A stretch of 64,000 nucleotides of DNA from Butyrivibrio sp. (GCA_016297265.1 JAEDHB010000002.1:95427-159426), one strand, 5' to 3'. Shown: positions 16,467 through 25,447, counted from the stretch's first letter. Numbers and translations: made by a program. The notes: a model not told the origin generated them from the sequence alone.

Positions 16467-17264
16467 TTATGAACCTGTACCTGAATATTTTTTTGCTCCG
16501 TAAAGCCATACCCTGTATGACAAATAGAAAAATACTATGCCATAGAGCGGTGAAAACCAGGTAAGTAAAGGAATATTATCCGGTCTCAGCAAAATCTGGC
16601 TTGGATAATACGCCACGAAGGCAATCGGTATAATGAATGTAAAAACAAATTTGAAAACTGATGTAAAAATTGTAACCGGATATTTTGCATAGTCACGGAA
16701 TTTGTGCATTGTAACCATTACATATCCTGAATTCTGCATGAAAAAACAAGTTGCCGCTGCAAGGTTCATAATAGCAATCATAAATAATGATGCCGAAATA
16801 AGTGCAATGACAAATCCCAGGATTATCAAAGGTGAAACTGCAATACCCAGCTTATTCCATGCAAAAACAACGGTTCCGAGTCCCACAAACAGTTGTCCGA
16901 GTCCCTTAATATCAAATACTTCCGAAGTAAAATAGAAGAAAATATTGATTGGCCGGAAACAATATTTTATAAATTCACCTTCATATACATATCGTCTCAG
17001 ATTCCAGTTGTTATCAAAAAGGCACTGCAAAGGTGTCAATGCCATCAACGAGAATCCGTAGAGAAACAGCATTTCGTGGTAGTTCCAGCCACACACACTC
17101 GGAAAATTGAGGAACATTATGTAAAATGCAAGCAGTTCAACCGCATCCGTCATAATCATCCCCAGCGTCGAAATGATAAAATCCGCTCTGTAGCTCATTT
17201 TACTCTTAATATCCTGAGCAATTATTTTAAAATATATTTTGATATAATAACTTAGCTTCTTCAT
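16467..17264 (-). CDS. ABC-2 family exporter permease, second subunit
   Basis: 265 residues, six predicted membrane helices, very similar in layout to its neighbour at 17267-18070 ('YEGEFIKYCFRPINIFFYFTSEVFDIKGLGQ'). This fits the two-permease ABC-2 type (PF06182-like) that pairs with a long ATPase. GGAGG lies 6 bases before the ATG at 17264, and the upstream gene's stop TGA falls in the same stretch, so the pair is coupled. The substrate is unknown. Confidence 0.82.
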   Translation of the reverse strand: MKKLSYYIKIYFKIIAQDIKSKMSYRADFIISTLGMIMTDAVELLAFYIMFLNFPSVCGWNYHEMLFLYGFSLMALTPLQCLFDNNWNLRRYVYEGEFIKYCFRPINIFFYFTSEVFDIKGLGQLFVGLGTVVFAWNKLGIAVSPLIILGFVIALISASLFMIAIMNLAAATCFFMQNSGYVMVTMHKFRDYAKYPVTIFTSVFKFVFTFIIPIAFVAYYPSQILLRPDNIPLLTWFSPLYGIVFFYLSYRVWLYGAKKYSGTGS

Positions 17265-17266
17265 AA

Positions 17267-18070
17267 TCAACCTCCGTTAACCGTGATAATCCTTTCTGAT
17301 GCTTTCCAGAAAAGCTTTGCACCGGCATACATTACGATAAGCCAGATAAGCTGCTGGCCTATCATCCACCATGCCTCCCCCGTAGTAAGGCTTGTGTTGG
17401 TAAGAAACTGTAATGGAGTATCGTATATCGCATGGAAAGGAAGGAATTTTGCCACCTTATACAGTCCCTCCGGAAAAAATGCCAGCGGTACCGTTGCCCC
17501 TGAGAAAAATAATACAATCACCTGTTTCATGATATTGATTCCCCAGATTGACTGTGTATACAGGCACACCGTTCCAACAAAGAAATCAATAACAAAATTA
17601 ATCAGCGAGCCGATAAGGGCGGCTATCAGATAGTACAAAATATTGATTCCGATATGTATTACACCGTGGGTAATTACCTGCACCACAATAAATGTTGGTA
17701 TAAAGGTTACAAAAAACGCACAGAGGTTGCCGCCGAATATGGAAAACAAAAGGTAGCTGTCATAGGATATCGGTTTCAGTAAATCAAGTACAATTTTACC
17801 ACTCTGTATAGAACGGCCCATATCCCACACCAGATATGCTTCCATGAATGTAAACTGTGCCGTAGCAAGCACCAGATAAATCATTGTGTCGTTAAAACTC
17901 ATTCCGTTGATAACGGCTCCATCTACAGATGCATAGATGGCATTCCACAAATTATATATAACAATAAGGTAAATCAGATTACCCAAAAGCATGACAAAAG
18001 CGCTCATTCTGAACTGAAGAAATTCTATTACAGAGGCTCTTGTCAGCGTAAAATATGCTTTTATTTTCAT
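17267..18070 (-). CDS. ABC-2 family exporter permease, first subunit
   Basis: 267 residues with six membrane helices. The loop 'WDMGRSIQSGKIVLDLLKPISYDSYLLFSIFGGN' corresponds to the conserved cytoplasmic coupling region, also seen in the partner subunit. It starts 8 bases after the ATPase stop with AGGTGGG before the ATG. It forms a three-gene operon (ATPase, permease, permease) for efflux of an unknown compound. Confidence 0.83.
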   Translation of the reverse strand: MKIKAYFTLTRASVIEFLQFRMSAFVMLLGNLIYLIVIYNLWNAIYASVDGAVINGMSFNDTMIYLVLATAQFTFMEAYLVWDMGRSIQSGKIVLDLLKPISYDSYLLFSIFGGNLCAFFVTFIPTFIVVQVITHGVIHIGINILYYLIAALIGSLINFVIDFFVGTVCLYTQSIWGINIMKQVIVLFFSGATVPLAFFPEGLYKVAKFLPFHAIYDTPLQFLTNTSLTTGEAWWMIGQQLIWLIVMYAGAKLFWKASERIITVNGG

Positions 18071-18078
18071 ATTCCCAC

Positions 18079-19137
18079 CTACTTATTCTTTTTCATTTCT
18101 TCTGCTTCTTCATATATCTTCTTAATTACGCTCTCCGTCGTAATTTCTTCAAGATGAACATCATAGATTTTTCTGTCCTCCTGAAGGGAATTTAACACCT
18201 TCATAAGTGGAATCTGAGCTTCGTCAATAAGAATTGTAATCCAGCCCTCATCCGTGCCAAAAGAAAAGTCCGCCTGAGGAAATTTTGCGCACACATGGCT
18301 TTCAATTTCTTTAAGCTGCTCCTTCAGGGTATTTTCATCGATTTCTTCAGGATGCTTATTAATCTTGAGTTTGAGTGTTCTGTATGCACCAAAAAAACTT
18401 CTCAGGTGTTCAATGTCATTGTCATATAACATTGTACCCTTATCAATGATTACAATCCTCTCACAGAGAGCATCCACATCACCCATATCATGAGTAGTAA
18501 GAATTACAGTTGTATTCTTTTCCTTATTGAGCGCCTTGATGAGATTTCTTATTTTAGCCTTCATTGCTACATCCAGGCCGATGGTCGGTTCGTCCAGGAA
18601 TACCACCGGCGGATTATGCAAAAAGGCAGCAAGAATGTCGCTTAATGTTCTCTGTCCAAGAGACATCTGTCTTACCGGTTTTGAGTAAAGTTCCTTGATA
18701 TCAATAAGGCTTTCATACAAATCAAGCATTTCCCTGTACTGTTCATCCGGAATCCTGTATATCGATTTGAGTATCTTAAAGGATTCAATGAGCGGGAGCG
18801 ACCACCACAGCTGACTTCTCTGTCCAAATACAACTCCGATATTCTGGGCATTTTCAGTTCTGTTCTTATATGGTCTTTTTCCGTTAACAGTTATTTCACC
18901 TCTGGTAGGCTGCAAGACTCCGGTCATCATTTTGATGGTCGTAGATTTCCCTGCTCCGTTTGGTCCTAGATACCCCACTATCTCGCCCGGCTTGATTTCC
19001 ATCGATACACCATTGACCGCCTTTACAATTTTATAATCACGGGAGAACAAATCGCGAAAGCTTCCTTTCAATCCTTCGCGTCTGTTCAGTACCTTAAACT
19101 CCTTATCCACATTTTTCAATTCAATAACATTTTCCAT
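18079..19137 (-). CDS. ABC-2 exporter ATPase
   Basis: 352 residues. Walker A 'GPNGAGKST' near residue 59, a 'GQRSQLWW' Q-loop block, ABC signature 'MSLGQR' and Walker B 'VVFLDEPTIGLD' are all intact. The extended N-terminus and a C-terminal domain of about 110 residues are usual for ATPases paired with the PF06182-like permeases. AAGGGGGA precedes the ATG. It is divergent from the AraC regulator, which may control it. Confidence 0.93.
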   Translation of the reverse strand: MENVIELKNVDKEFKVLNRREGLKGSFRDLFSRDYKIVKAVNGVSMEIKPGEIVGYLGPNGAGKSTTIKMMTGVLQPTRGEITVNGKRPYKNRTENAQNIGVVFGQRSQLWWSLPLIESFKILKSIYRIPDEQYREMLDLYESLIDIKELYSKPVRQMSLGQRTLSDILAAFLHNPPVVFLDEPTIGLDVAMKAKIRNLIKALNKEKNTTVILTTHDMGDVDALCERIVIIDKGTMLYDNDIEHLRSFFGAYRTLKLKINKHPEEIDENTLKEQLKEIESHVCAKFPQADFSFGTDEGWITILIDEAQIPLMKVLNSLQEDRKIYDVHLEEITTESVIKKIYEEAEEMKKNK

Positions 19138-19149
19138 ATGTCATCCCCC

Positions 19150-19178
19150 TTGTCTTTATGAATTTATTACAGTATAAT
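19150..19178 (+). promoter_or_regulatory. promoter for the AraC regulator, overlapping the divergent ABC-2 control region
   Basis: TTGTCT and TATAAT are 17 bases apart on the plus strand. The same -10 block reads TATACT on the minus strand, so the two divergent transcripts share a compact 114-base region. Confidence 0.5.
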
Positions 19179-19251
19179 TGAAAAAAACAAAGGAAAAAAC
19201 TACCAAAATTCCGCAAATTTATAACAATATTACACAAGAGGGGGATTCATA

Positions 19252-20169
19252 ATGATTGAACAATGCAGGGGGTTAATCAGAAAGAGGACCAACGGTTCAG
19301 AACTGGTTAACTACAACATACCAAATTTTCCGTCCTATGTACATCGAGGCTGGATACTGCCGAATGTTACTTGGGAAAAAGTAACCCACTACCACGAAGA
19401 CATTGAACTTCTGTATGTCCTTTCCGGTAAAATGGCCTACAATGTCCATGGTGAAATAATACATCTTGATACAGGGGAAGGAATTCTTGTCAATGCCAAC
19501 CAGATTCACTACACCATTGCAACGCAGGAAACTCCTGCCACCTACCTAATTGCGGTAATACATCCAAGAATTCTGTATTCCAGCGATGAAATCAGGACAA
19601 AATATGTTGAACCTATCACCGGCAATCCCGATATCACAAGTCTTGTTTTCAGAAAGGGAGATAACGATACATTGGAATTGGCAAGAATTATGCACCAACT
19701 ATTTGAGCATAAAGAAGATGAATTTAATCTGACCAGAGATTTTTTTGATTTGTGGAGTCTGACAATGAATAAATGCTCCACCGTTCCGAAATCGAACGCA
19801 AATATTACCTCCGACTCGCAATCCGAGGCATTTAAACTGATGATTACATTTATTCAAAACGAATACAGCCGCCCGATATCTCTTGAGGATATCGCACGGG
19901 CCGGTAATGTTAGCAAAACATTTTGTAATACTCTTTTTCACAAATTCACCAAGGAGCCCCCACTGGAAAGCCTCAACCGGTATAGAACCGGCAAGGTCTC
20001 CGAGCTTATTTTCAGCACCTCCCTCTCAATGGGAAATATTGCCGAAAAAGTGGGCTATTCAAGTGCCAGCTATATGGCTGAAATGTTCAAAAAATATTAC
20101 GGTGAATCGCCTACCAAATACAAGAAGGAAAAGCTTGAATTGTACAGACAGATTAATTCGTCAATATAG
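19252..20169 (+). CDS. AraC-family transcriptional regulator with cupin sensor domain
   Basis: 305 residues: an N-terminal cupin ('THYHEDIELLYVLSGKMAYNV', residues about 43-110) that would sense a small ligand. A C-terminal double helix-turn-helix (about 205-300) reads 'ISLEDIARAGNVSKTFCNTLF' and 'NIAEKVGYSSASYMAEMFKKYYGESPTKYK'. Such proteins usually control sugar or stress genes. Targets may be the divergent ABC-2 operon or the GH3 gene at 21093. GAGGGGG precedes the ATG. Its last 9 bases overlap the end of the convergent deacetylase gene. Confidence 0.92.
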   Translation: MIEQCRGLIRKRTNGSELVNYNIPNFPSYVHRGWILPNVTWEKVTHYHEDIELLYVLSGKMAYNVHGEIIHLDTGEGILVNANQIHYTIATQETPATYLIAVIHPRILYSSDEIRTKYVEPITGNPDITSLVFRKGDNDTLELARIMHQLFEHKEDEFNLTRDFFDLWSLTMNKCSTVPKSNANITSDSQSEAFKLMITFIQNEYSRPISLEDIARAGNVSKTFCNTLFHKFTKEPPLESLNRYRTGKVSELIFSTSLSMGNIAEKVGYSSASYMAEMFKKYYGESPTKYKKEKLELYRQINSSI

Positions 20170-20931
20170 ATACTGCATTCCTTCATGGTCGATTTTGTAC
20201 TTACTCTTATATATCAGCCGGGATATGGGAACAATCTCATATCCCTTTTCTTTTAGTCCCACAATAACCCTCTCAAGTGCATCCTTGGTATATTTTGCAC
20301 CGTTATGCATCAGAATGATTGCACCCGGGCGCAGATACTTGTGGTTAAGCACTTTATTCACAATACTGTCCGCGCCGTAATCCTTCCAGTCCAGAGAATC
20401 CACGCTCCATTGAATAGGATAATATCCGCATTCCTCAACACAATCTATAAGCATATTGTTATAATCCCCGTATGGCGGCCTGAAGAGGCACATCTCCTTC
20501 CCCGTCAGTTCCTTAACCATATTATGTACTTCCGCAATCTCCTTCTTACATTTTTCTCTGGAGATTTTGCTCATCTGCAGATGACTCATACTGTGATTAC
20601 CCAGATCATGCCCCTTTTCGGATATCTTTTTTACATCCTCGGGATATTTTTTTACCCATCCCCCTGTCATAAAGAATGTAACCTTGACATTATGTTTTTC
20701 CAGTATTCTTAACAATATTTCCGTATCATCATTGCCCCATGCTGCATCAAAGGATAATGCAACCTGTTTTTTCTCCGTACTGACACCATAAATCGGTAGC
20801 CGCTTCTCCATATAGGTCTGTCTTGCTGCTGAAATCAATTTATTACCCACTTTATTTTTAAAAATAATGGCCGCAAATGCAAAAATGAATACTGCACTCA
20901 AGAAAATAATGTATTTTGTCCTGTTCTTCAT
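20161..20931 (-). CDS. polysaccharide deacetylase (NodB/CE4 family), membrane anchored
   Basis: 256 residues with an N-terminal membrane helix and an extracellular NodB domain. CE4 motifs are complete: 'SFDAAWGNDDT' (catalytic base and metal Asp), 'HSMSH' (metal His pair), 'RPPYGD', 'DSLDW', and 'LMHN' with the catalytic His. The likely substrate is acetylated peptidoglycan or another N-acetylated glycan, as in the PdaA/PdaB group. The ATG at 20931 follows AAAGGG; the longer frame to 20964 has no ribosome site. Confidence 0.9.
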   Translation of the reverse strand: MKNRTKYIIFLSAVFIFAFAAIIFKNKVGNKLISAARQTYMEKRLPIYGVSTEKKQVALSFDAAWGNDDTEILLRILEKHNVKVTFFMTGGWVKKYPEDVKKISEKGHDLGNHSMSHLQMSKISREKCKKEIAEVHNMVKELTGKEMCLFRPPYGDYNNMLIDCVEECGYYPIQWSVDSLDWKDYGADSIVNKVLNHKYLRPGAIILMHNGAKYTKDALERVIVGLKEKGYEIVPISRLIYKSKYKIDHEGMQYLY

Positions 20932-20989
20932 ACATAACCCTTTTTTATAGATTATATTCAGCACAATTCCATTCTATTATCAATAGATA

Positions 20990-21018
20990 TTGTATATTCC
21001 CTGTGTTTCTTATATAAT
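20990..21018 (+). promoter_or_regulatory. promoter of the GH3 gene flanked by CTGTGT repeats
   Basis: TTGTAT and TATAAT are 17 bases apart. CTGTGT occurs at 21001 and 21021 on either side of the -10, and an inverted ACACAG at 21068. The repeats are candidate operator half-sites. Confidence 0.6.
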
Positions 21019-21092
21019 ATCTGTGTATGATTTCAATAAAATTATCTCAACATTATGACATAATATAACACAGATTCAGAAAGGAATATTGT

Positions 21093-23855
21093 ATGATACT
21101 TGATTGGAAAAAATACGATAAAACTGCTGCATTGATGTCAGCCGAAGGCATTGTTATGCTTACCAACAATAATGCGTTGCCTCTTAGTGAGGGATGTGAG
21201 ATTGCTCTGTTCGGAAGAATTCAGAGTCATTATTACCGAAGTGGCACAGGTTCCGGAGGAATGGTTAATGTTCCGTATACCATAGGAATACCTGAGGCAT
21301 TGGAAAGCAAGGGCATCAAGCTCAATGAAACTCTTAAACAGAAATACAATGACTGGGAAGCGTCTAACCCATATGATCTTGGTGCAGGATGGGGCGGAAC
21401 TCCCTGGAGTCAGGTTGAAATGCCTCTGGAAGACGATTTTGTCGCTTCAATAGCTGCAAGGAACGAAATCGCGTTGGTTGTTATCGGCAGAACAGCCGGT
21501 GAAGAGCAGGATAATAAAACCGCCGGCGGTTCATATTTTCTTTCAGATGGCGAGAAAAGTATGCTTCGCACAGTGCGCAGACATTTTGCCAAGGTTATTG
21601 TATTGCTCAATGTAGGTAATATCATTGATATGAATTTCTTTGACGAATGCGTTCCTGATGCTCTCCTCTATGTATGGCAGGGTGGAATGGTTGGCGGTCT
21701 CGGAGCAGCAATGGTGCTTACAGGTGAGGTCAGTCCATGCGGCAAGCTTCCGGACACCATCGCATTCAATGTTGAGGACTACCCTTCCGACAAATATTTT
21801 GGTGGCGAATTTAACGATTATTATGTCGAAGATATATTTGTGGGATATCGCTATTTTGAAACCTTTGCAAAGAATAGGGTAAAATATCCTTTCGGTTTTG
21901 GTATGAGCTATACAAGCTTTGAAATCAGTCCTTCGGGAATAGCAGAATCAGAAAACGATATCGTATTCAAGATAAATGTAACCAATACCGGCAATTATGC
22001 CGGCAAGGAAGTTGTACAGCTCTATTATGAAGCTCCGCAGGGCAAATTGGGCAAGCCATCACGCGCGCTCTGTGGTTTTGAAAAAACATCCGCTCTTGAG
22101 CCGGGCGCTTCCGAGGAGCTCATCCTGTCCGTGAAAAAGAATATGCTTGCCTCATATGATGACAACGGATGCACAGGCAATCCATTCAGCTATGTGCTGG
22201 AAGCAGGACAATACAATTTCTATGTAGGTTCTGATGTAAGAAGTGCAAGCCTCACTCACAGTTTTGTTCTCAGGGAAACCGTGGTGGTTGAAAAGCTTAA
22301 TCAGTTTATGGCACCGGTTCAGGCTTTTGACAGAATGAAAGCCGTTGAAAGCAATGGTTCCTTAAGCATCACTATGGAAAAAGTCAATCTACTTTCCTCA
22401 GATGAAGATGCTCACAGAAAAGCAGCTCTTCCTCAGGATATCAAAATGACAGGAAATAAGGGCTACAAGCTTAAGGATGTCTATGACGGCAAAATAGATA
22501 TGGACACTTTCATTGCCCAGCTGAATGTAAACGAACTGAACAGTCTGGTGCGTGGCGAAGGAATGGGCAGTCCAAGGGTAACTGCCGGAACTGCATCAGC
22601 ATTTGGCGGAGTATCCAAAGATCTTTCTGAATATGGAATTCCTTGTGCCTGCTGTGCCGATGGTCCGTCAGGTCTCAGACTTGATTGCGGAACACATGCC
22701 TTCAGTCTCCCTAACGGAACCCTAATCGCATCCAGCTTTAACAAACAACTGGCTGAGGATTTATTCCATTTTCTTGGAATGGAAATGGCCAACAATCAGA
22801 TTGACTGTCTGCTCGGTCCCGGTATGAATATTCACAGACATCCGCTTAACGGACGTAATTTTGAATATTTTTCCGAAGATCCATTCCTTACCGGCAATAT
22901 GGCGGCCGCCGAACTAAAAGGTCTTAAAAATGCGGGGTCACACGGAACAGCAAAGCATTTCTGCGCTAACAATCAGGAAACCAACCGTCACATTTTAGAC
23001 TCAATCGTGTCTGAAAGAGCACTTCGAGAAATATACCTCAAGGGCTTTGAAATTGCAGTACGCAGCGGGTACTGTGACTCGGTAATGACCACTTACGGAA
23101 AAGTCAACGGTTTATGGACTGCCGGTCATTATGACCTCAACACCTCCATACTCCGCGGAGAATGGAACTTCAAGGGAATCGTTATGACAGACTGGTGGGC
23201 TGATATCAATGAAAGAACCAATCCGGAAGCATCAAGGACAAATTTCGCTGCAATGGTTGCCGCACAAAATGACCTCTATATGGTATGTGCAAGCGGAGAA
23301 AGCAACAATGATAATGTCGCTGAATCCATAAATTCAGGCAAGCTTACTCTCGGAGAATTGCAGCGCTCGGCAAAAAATATATGCGAATTCCTTTTGAACA
23401 CCACTGCAATGAGAAGACTTATCGGAACTTCTGAGGAGGTTGAGCTAATCAATATGCCTGCCAACACATCCGCCGACCAGCAGCCGGTTGTATTCTATGA
23501 CCTTGATGAATACCTTGAAGTTGACTTAAGTGAGGTCAATGCCATTCAGGGCACAAGCTACAGTTTTGCCCTCAATGTCATGAATATGGGTTACTATGAT
23601 ATGGAAATAATCGCAAGCAGTACACAAAGTGAGCTGGCGCAGATACCTATGACTGTATTTGTTATGGGAACTGCTGCAGGTACATTCACCTGGAACGGCA
23701 CCAACGGAAAAGATGTTACACATTCAACAGAAATCACTCTTTTCTCAAAATATACAACCATCAGAATGTATTTTGCGCAAACCGGATTAAACCTTAAAAA
23801 GGTCAGAATAAAGCTTAATCGAACAGCTGCATTATCAGGACACAAAGAAGAATAA
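21093..23855 (+). CDS. glycoside hydrolase family 3 beta-glucosidase, permuted domain order
   Basis: 920 residues, no signal peptide, probably cytoplasmic. The order of modules is reversed relative to common GH3 enzymes. The GH3 C-terminal alpha/beta domain comes first (about 12-270, 'TAGEEQDNKTAGGSYFL' with the probable acid/base Glu), then a fibronectin-III-like domain (about 290-390). The catalytic (beta/alpha)8 domain follows (about 485-770), with 'KHFCANNQE' and nucleophile Asp700 in 'VMTDWWAD'. The same permuted order is known from rumen Butyrivibrio and Ruminococcus enzymes. A further C-terminal beta-rich module of about 110 residues looks like a carbohydrate-binding domain. AAAGGA precedes the ATG. 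It would release glucose from oligosaccharides taken up by the cell. Confidence 0.93.
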   Translation: MILDWKKYDKTAALMSAEGIVMLTNNNALPLSEGCEIALFGRIQSHYYRSGTGSGGMVNVPYTIGIPEALESKGIKLNETLKQKYNDWEASNPYDLGAGWGGTPWSQVEMPLEDDFVASIAARNEIALVVIGRTAGEEQDNKTAGGSYFLSDGEKSMLRTVRRHFAKVIVLLNVGNIIDMNFFDECVPDALLYVWQGGMVGGLGAAMVLTGEVSPCGKLPDTIAFNVEDYPSDKYFGGEFNDYYVEDIFVGYRYFETFAKNRVKYPFGFGMSYTSFEISPSGIAESENDIVFKINVTNTGNYAGKEVVQLYYEAPQGKLGKPSRALCGFEKTSALEPGASEELILSVKKNMLASYDDNGCTGNPFSYVLEAGQYNFYVGSDVRSASLTHSFVLRETVVVEKLNQFMAPVQAFDRMKAVESNGSLSITMEKVNLLSSDEDAHRKAALPQDIKMTGNKGYKLKDVYDGKIDMDTFIAQLNVNELNSLVRGEGMGSPRVTAGTASAFGGVSKDLSEYGIPCACCADGPSGLRLDCGTHAFSLPNGTLIASSFNKQLAEDLFHFLGMEMANNQIDCLLGPGMNIHRHPLNGRNFEYFSEDPFLTGNMAAAELKGLKNAGSHGTAKHFCANNQETNRHILDSIVSERALREIYLKGFEIAVRSGYCDSVMTTYGKVNGLWTAGHYDLNTSILRGEWNFKGIVMTDWWADINERTNPEASRTNFAAMVAAQNDLYMVCASGESNNDNVAESINSGKLTLGELQRSAKNICEFLLNTTAMRRLIGTSEEVELINMPANTSADQQPVVFYDLDEYLEVDLSEVNAIQGTSYSFALNVMNMGYYDMEIIASSTQSELAQIPMTVFVMGTAAGTFTWNGTNGKDVTHSTEITLFSKYTTIRMYFAQTGLNLKKVRIKLNRTAALSGHKEE

Positions 23856-23897
23856 TTCAATGTCGAATAATTCGCTATTTTTGTCTATAACAATAAT

Positions 23898-23926
23898 TTG
23901 ACGATAAAATGAGGGTGTAATAAAAT
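23898..23926 (+). promoter_or_regulatory. sigma-A promoter of the candidate small RNA
   Basis: TTGACG (23898-23903) and TAAAAT (23921-23926) are 17 bases apart, 42 bases past the GH3 stop codon. No protein start follows. The first hairpin base is 7 bases past the -10, where transcription should begin. Confidence 0.65.
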
Positions 23927-23932
23927 GTGTTT

Positions 23933-24044
23933 GTAGGAAGTTTTCTTCCTACGCAACCCCCCTCTTATTCAGAGTTTAGGCTCTGATATTAACCCACATA
24001 TATCCTTAAGATGCCGTTACCAATCCCCTGGTGACGGCTTTCTT
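23933..24044 (+). ncRNA. candidate intergenic small RNA with C-rich single-stranded motifs
   Basis: A promoter, three hairpins and a terminator occur in about 112 bases without a plausible coding frame. Hairpin 1 is GTAGGAAG/CTTCCTAC (23933-23952) at the predicted 5' end. A single-stranded stretch with six consecutive C follows (23957-23962). Hairpin 2 is TCAGAG/CTCTGA (23969-23986). Hairpin 3 (24013-24038) is a 10-pair terminator stem whose loop is ATCCCC, then TTTCTT. C-rich unpaired patches of this kind in Firmicutes sRNAs such as RoxS/RsaE pair with Shine-Dalgarno sequences. The resemblance is one of design, not sequence identity. I do not recognise a named RNA family. An alternative is a structured 3' UTR of the GH3 gene. 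Confidence 0.5.
24013..24044 (+). terminator. intrinsic terminator (GH3 gene and/or small RNA)
   Basis: GCCGTTACCA pairs with TGGTGACGGC (one U-G pair) around the loop ATCCCC, followed by TTTCTT. Confidence 0.75.
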
Positions 24045-24070
24045 AATGTCATGCTTTATTCAAAGACGAG

Positions 24071-24226
24071 CTTCGCTCGCACTGATTAGCGGTCGTCAAA
24101 TGGGCACTCGTGCAAGCACGGTGCCCATTTTCCTCGTCGCCTTGCAGGATCTTCGCTTCGCTCGCTCTGATTAGCGGTCGTCTAATGGGCACTCGTGCAA
24201 GCACGGTGCCCATTTTCCTCGTCGCC
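24071..24226. repeat. 71-bp direct tandem repeat with internal GC-rich hairpins
   Basis: Two copies (24071-24141 and 24156-24226) are identical except for two A/T differences, with an 85-base period. Each contains a hairpin of AATGGGCAC paired with GTGCCCATT around an inner CGTGC/GCACG stem, and ends with CCTCGTCGCC. GACGA at 24065 and TCGTC inside each copy allow larger folds. There is no transposase, and the unit count is too low for CRISPR. It may be a REP/MITE-like intergenic repeat; other genomic copies would settle this. Confidence 0.85.
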
Positions 24227-24237
24227 ATAACAAATCA

Positions 24238-24260
24238 CTCGGCACCGCTTAGGTGCCGAG
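24238..24260 (-). terminator. probable terminator of the diguanylate cyclase gene
   Basis: CTCGGCACC (24238-24246) pairs perfectly with GGTGCCGAG (24252-24260) around a 5-base loop. On the minus strand it is followed by TGATTTGTTATGG, a weak T tract. It lies 17 bases past the stop codon. Confidence 0.6.
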
Positions 24261-24277
24261 CATAATATATTATGTAT

Positions 24278-25423
24278 TTAAATTACTGTTCCGACAGATT
24301 TTTTCATTCTGCCGTAAATCATATTGTTGTACACAACACAATTTCTTCCGTTCGCTTTTGCCTGATACAATGCTTTATCTGCATTCTCATATAATTTTTC
24401 AAAAGAATCTCCATATGACGGATTGGCGACCGATATGCCCATACTGACAGTAACATATTTTGATATGCTTGCGACTGCATGAGGTATCTGCAATTCTGCA
24501 ACCGCTTTTCTTATATTCATACAGAAATCAATCAAGGCCTCCTCAGACATATCCTGAACTATTACAATAAACTCCTCTCCGCCCGTTCTTGCAATGACAT
24601 CCGTATATCTTCTTGCCGTATTCCCGAGAGCTGAGGCGATAAGTCTCAAGCACTCATCACCGGCAGGATGTCCGAATTTGTCATTATATTTTTTGAAATA
24701 ATCTATGTCTATTTCAATTGCTGCAAGACTGATACCGGTTCGATTACAATATGGCCAGAGCGTGGTCGCCCTGTTCTCCAGTCCTCTCCGATTCAGCAAT
24801 CCCGTAAGAGGATCCTTCTCCGATGTAATTGTCTTAAGTTTGAGACAAATATTAAGATGCTCATTCCTAATGACAGTATCGTGAACAATCGAACATACCG
24901 CATAATCAACTATTATGGCAATAACCACTTCCATAATAGCCGTACTGCTATGGGACACCGCAAGCACTGTTACAAAAACACTTACAAAGGTAAATCCAAG
25001 ATAAACCTTTCTCTCCATGCCTCCAAGAATTGGAACCATTGCAAAATATGCGATGAGTAAAACCTGATACATAATACTCTGGTTATATCTGTAACCATAT
25101 CCGCACAACAAAGACAGAAAAACAAGCTGGACCGTCAAGGACACTCTCGAATAATCCTTAAACCAGCCGACTTCATTATGACTCAGCACATAATACCCCG
25201 CACAGGTTAATGCTAAAAAGCTAATTTCAAATATGATTGCCCAGATTTTAAAACTGTTAAAATAATTTCCCAGAAAACCTGAAAACCTGGAAAATAGTAA
25301 CAGACATGGAATTGCAAAAACAAAAACTGCCGATGCAATCAATGTTCTCACAGCATTCCTGCGCTCAATAACCTCGCAAACCTCTTTCTTGTTCGAAAGC
25401 AGAGTTTTAGCGTTCTCTTTCAT
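24278..25423 (-). CDS. membrane diguanylate cyclase (GGDEF domain)
   Basis: 381 residues. Six membrane helices (about 26-180) are followed by a GGDEF domain that makes cyclic di-GMP from two GTP. The active-site motif is GGEEF (281-285), and 'IEIDIDYFKKYNDKFGH' holds the metal and nucleotide residues. An intact product-inhibition I-site, RxxD (Arg272-Asp275), lies at the right distance. The ATG at 25423 was chosen for GGAGG upstream; the frame is open to 25447. It is divergent from cotJABC. No EAL or HD-GYP partner or c-di-GMP riboswitch was noticed in the window. Confidence 0.93.
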   Translation of the reverse strand: MKENAKTLLSNKKEVCEVIERRNAVRTLIASAVFVFAIPCLLLFSRFSGFLGNYFNSFKIWAIIFEISFLALTCAGYYVLSHNEVGWFKDYSRVSLTVQLVFLSLLCGYGYRYNQSIMYQVLLIAYFAMVPILGGMERKVYLGFTFVSVFVTVLAVSHSSTAIMEVVIAIIVDYAVCSIVHDTVIRNEHLNICLKLKTITSEKDPLTGLLNRRGLENRATTLWPYCNRTGISLAAIEIDIDYFKKYNDKFGHPAGDECLRLIASALGNTARRYTDVIARTGGEEFIVIVQDMSEEALIDFCMNIRKAVAELQIPHAVASISKYVTVSMGISVANPSYGDSFEKLYENADKALYQAKANGRNCVVYNNMIYGRMKKSVGTVI

Positions 25424-25447
25424 TATCAATTCCTCCAACCAAATCAT

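Noticed and set aside
24071..24226. Possible CRISPR array
   Set aside because: Only two units of 71 bp with a 14-base gap; no cas genes and no variable spacers.
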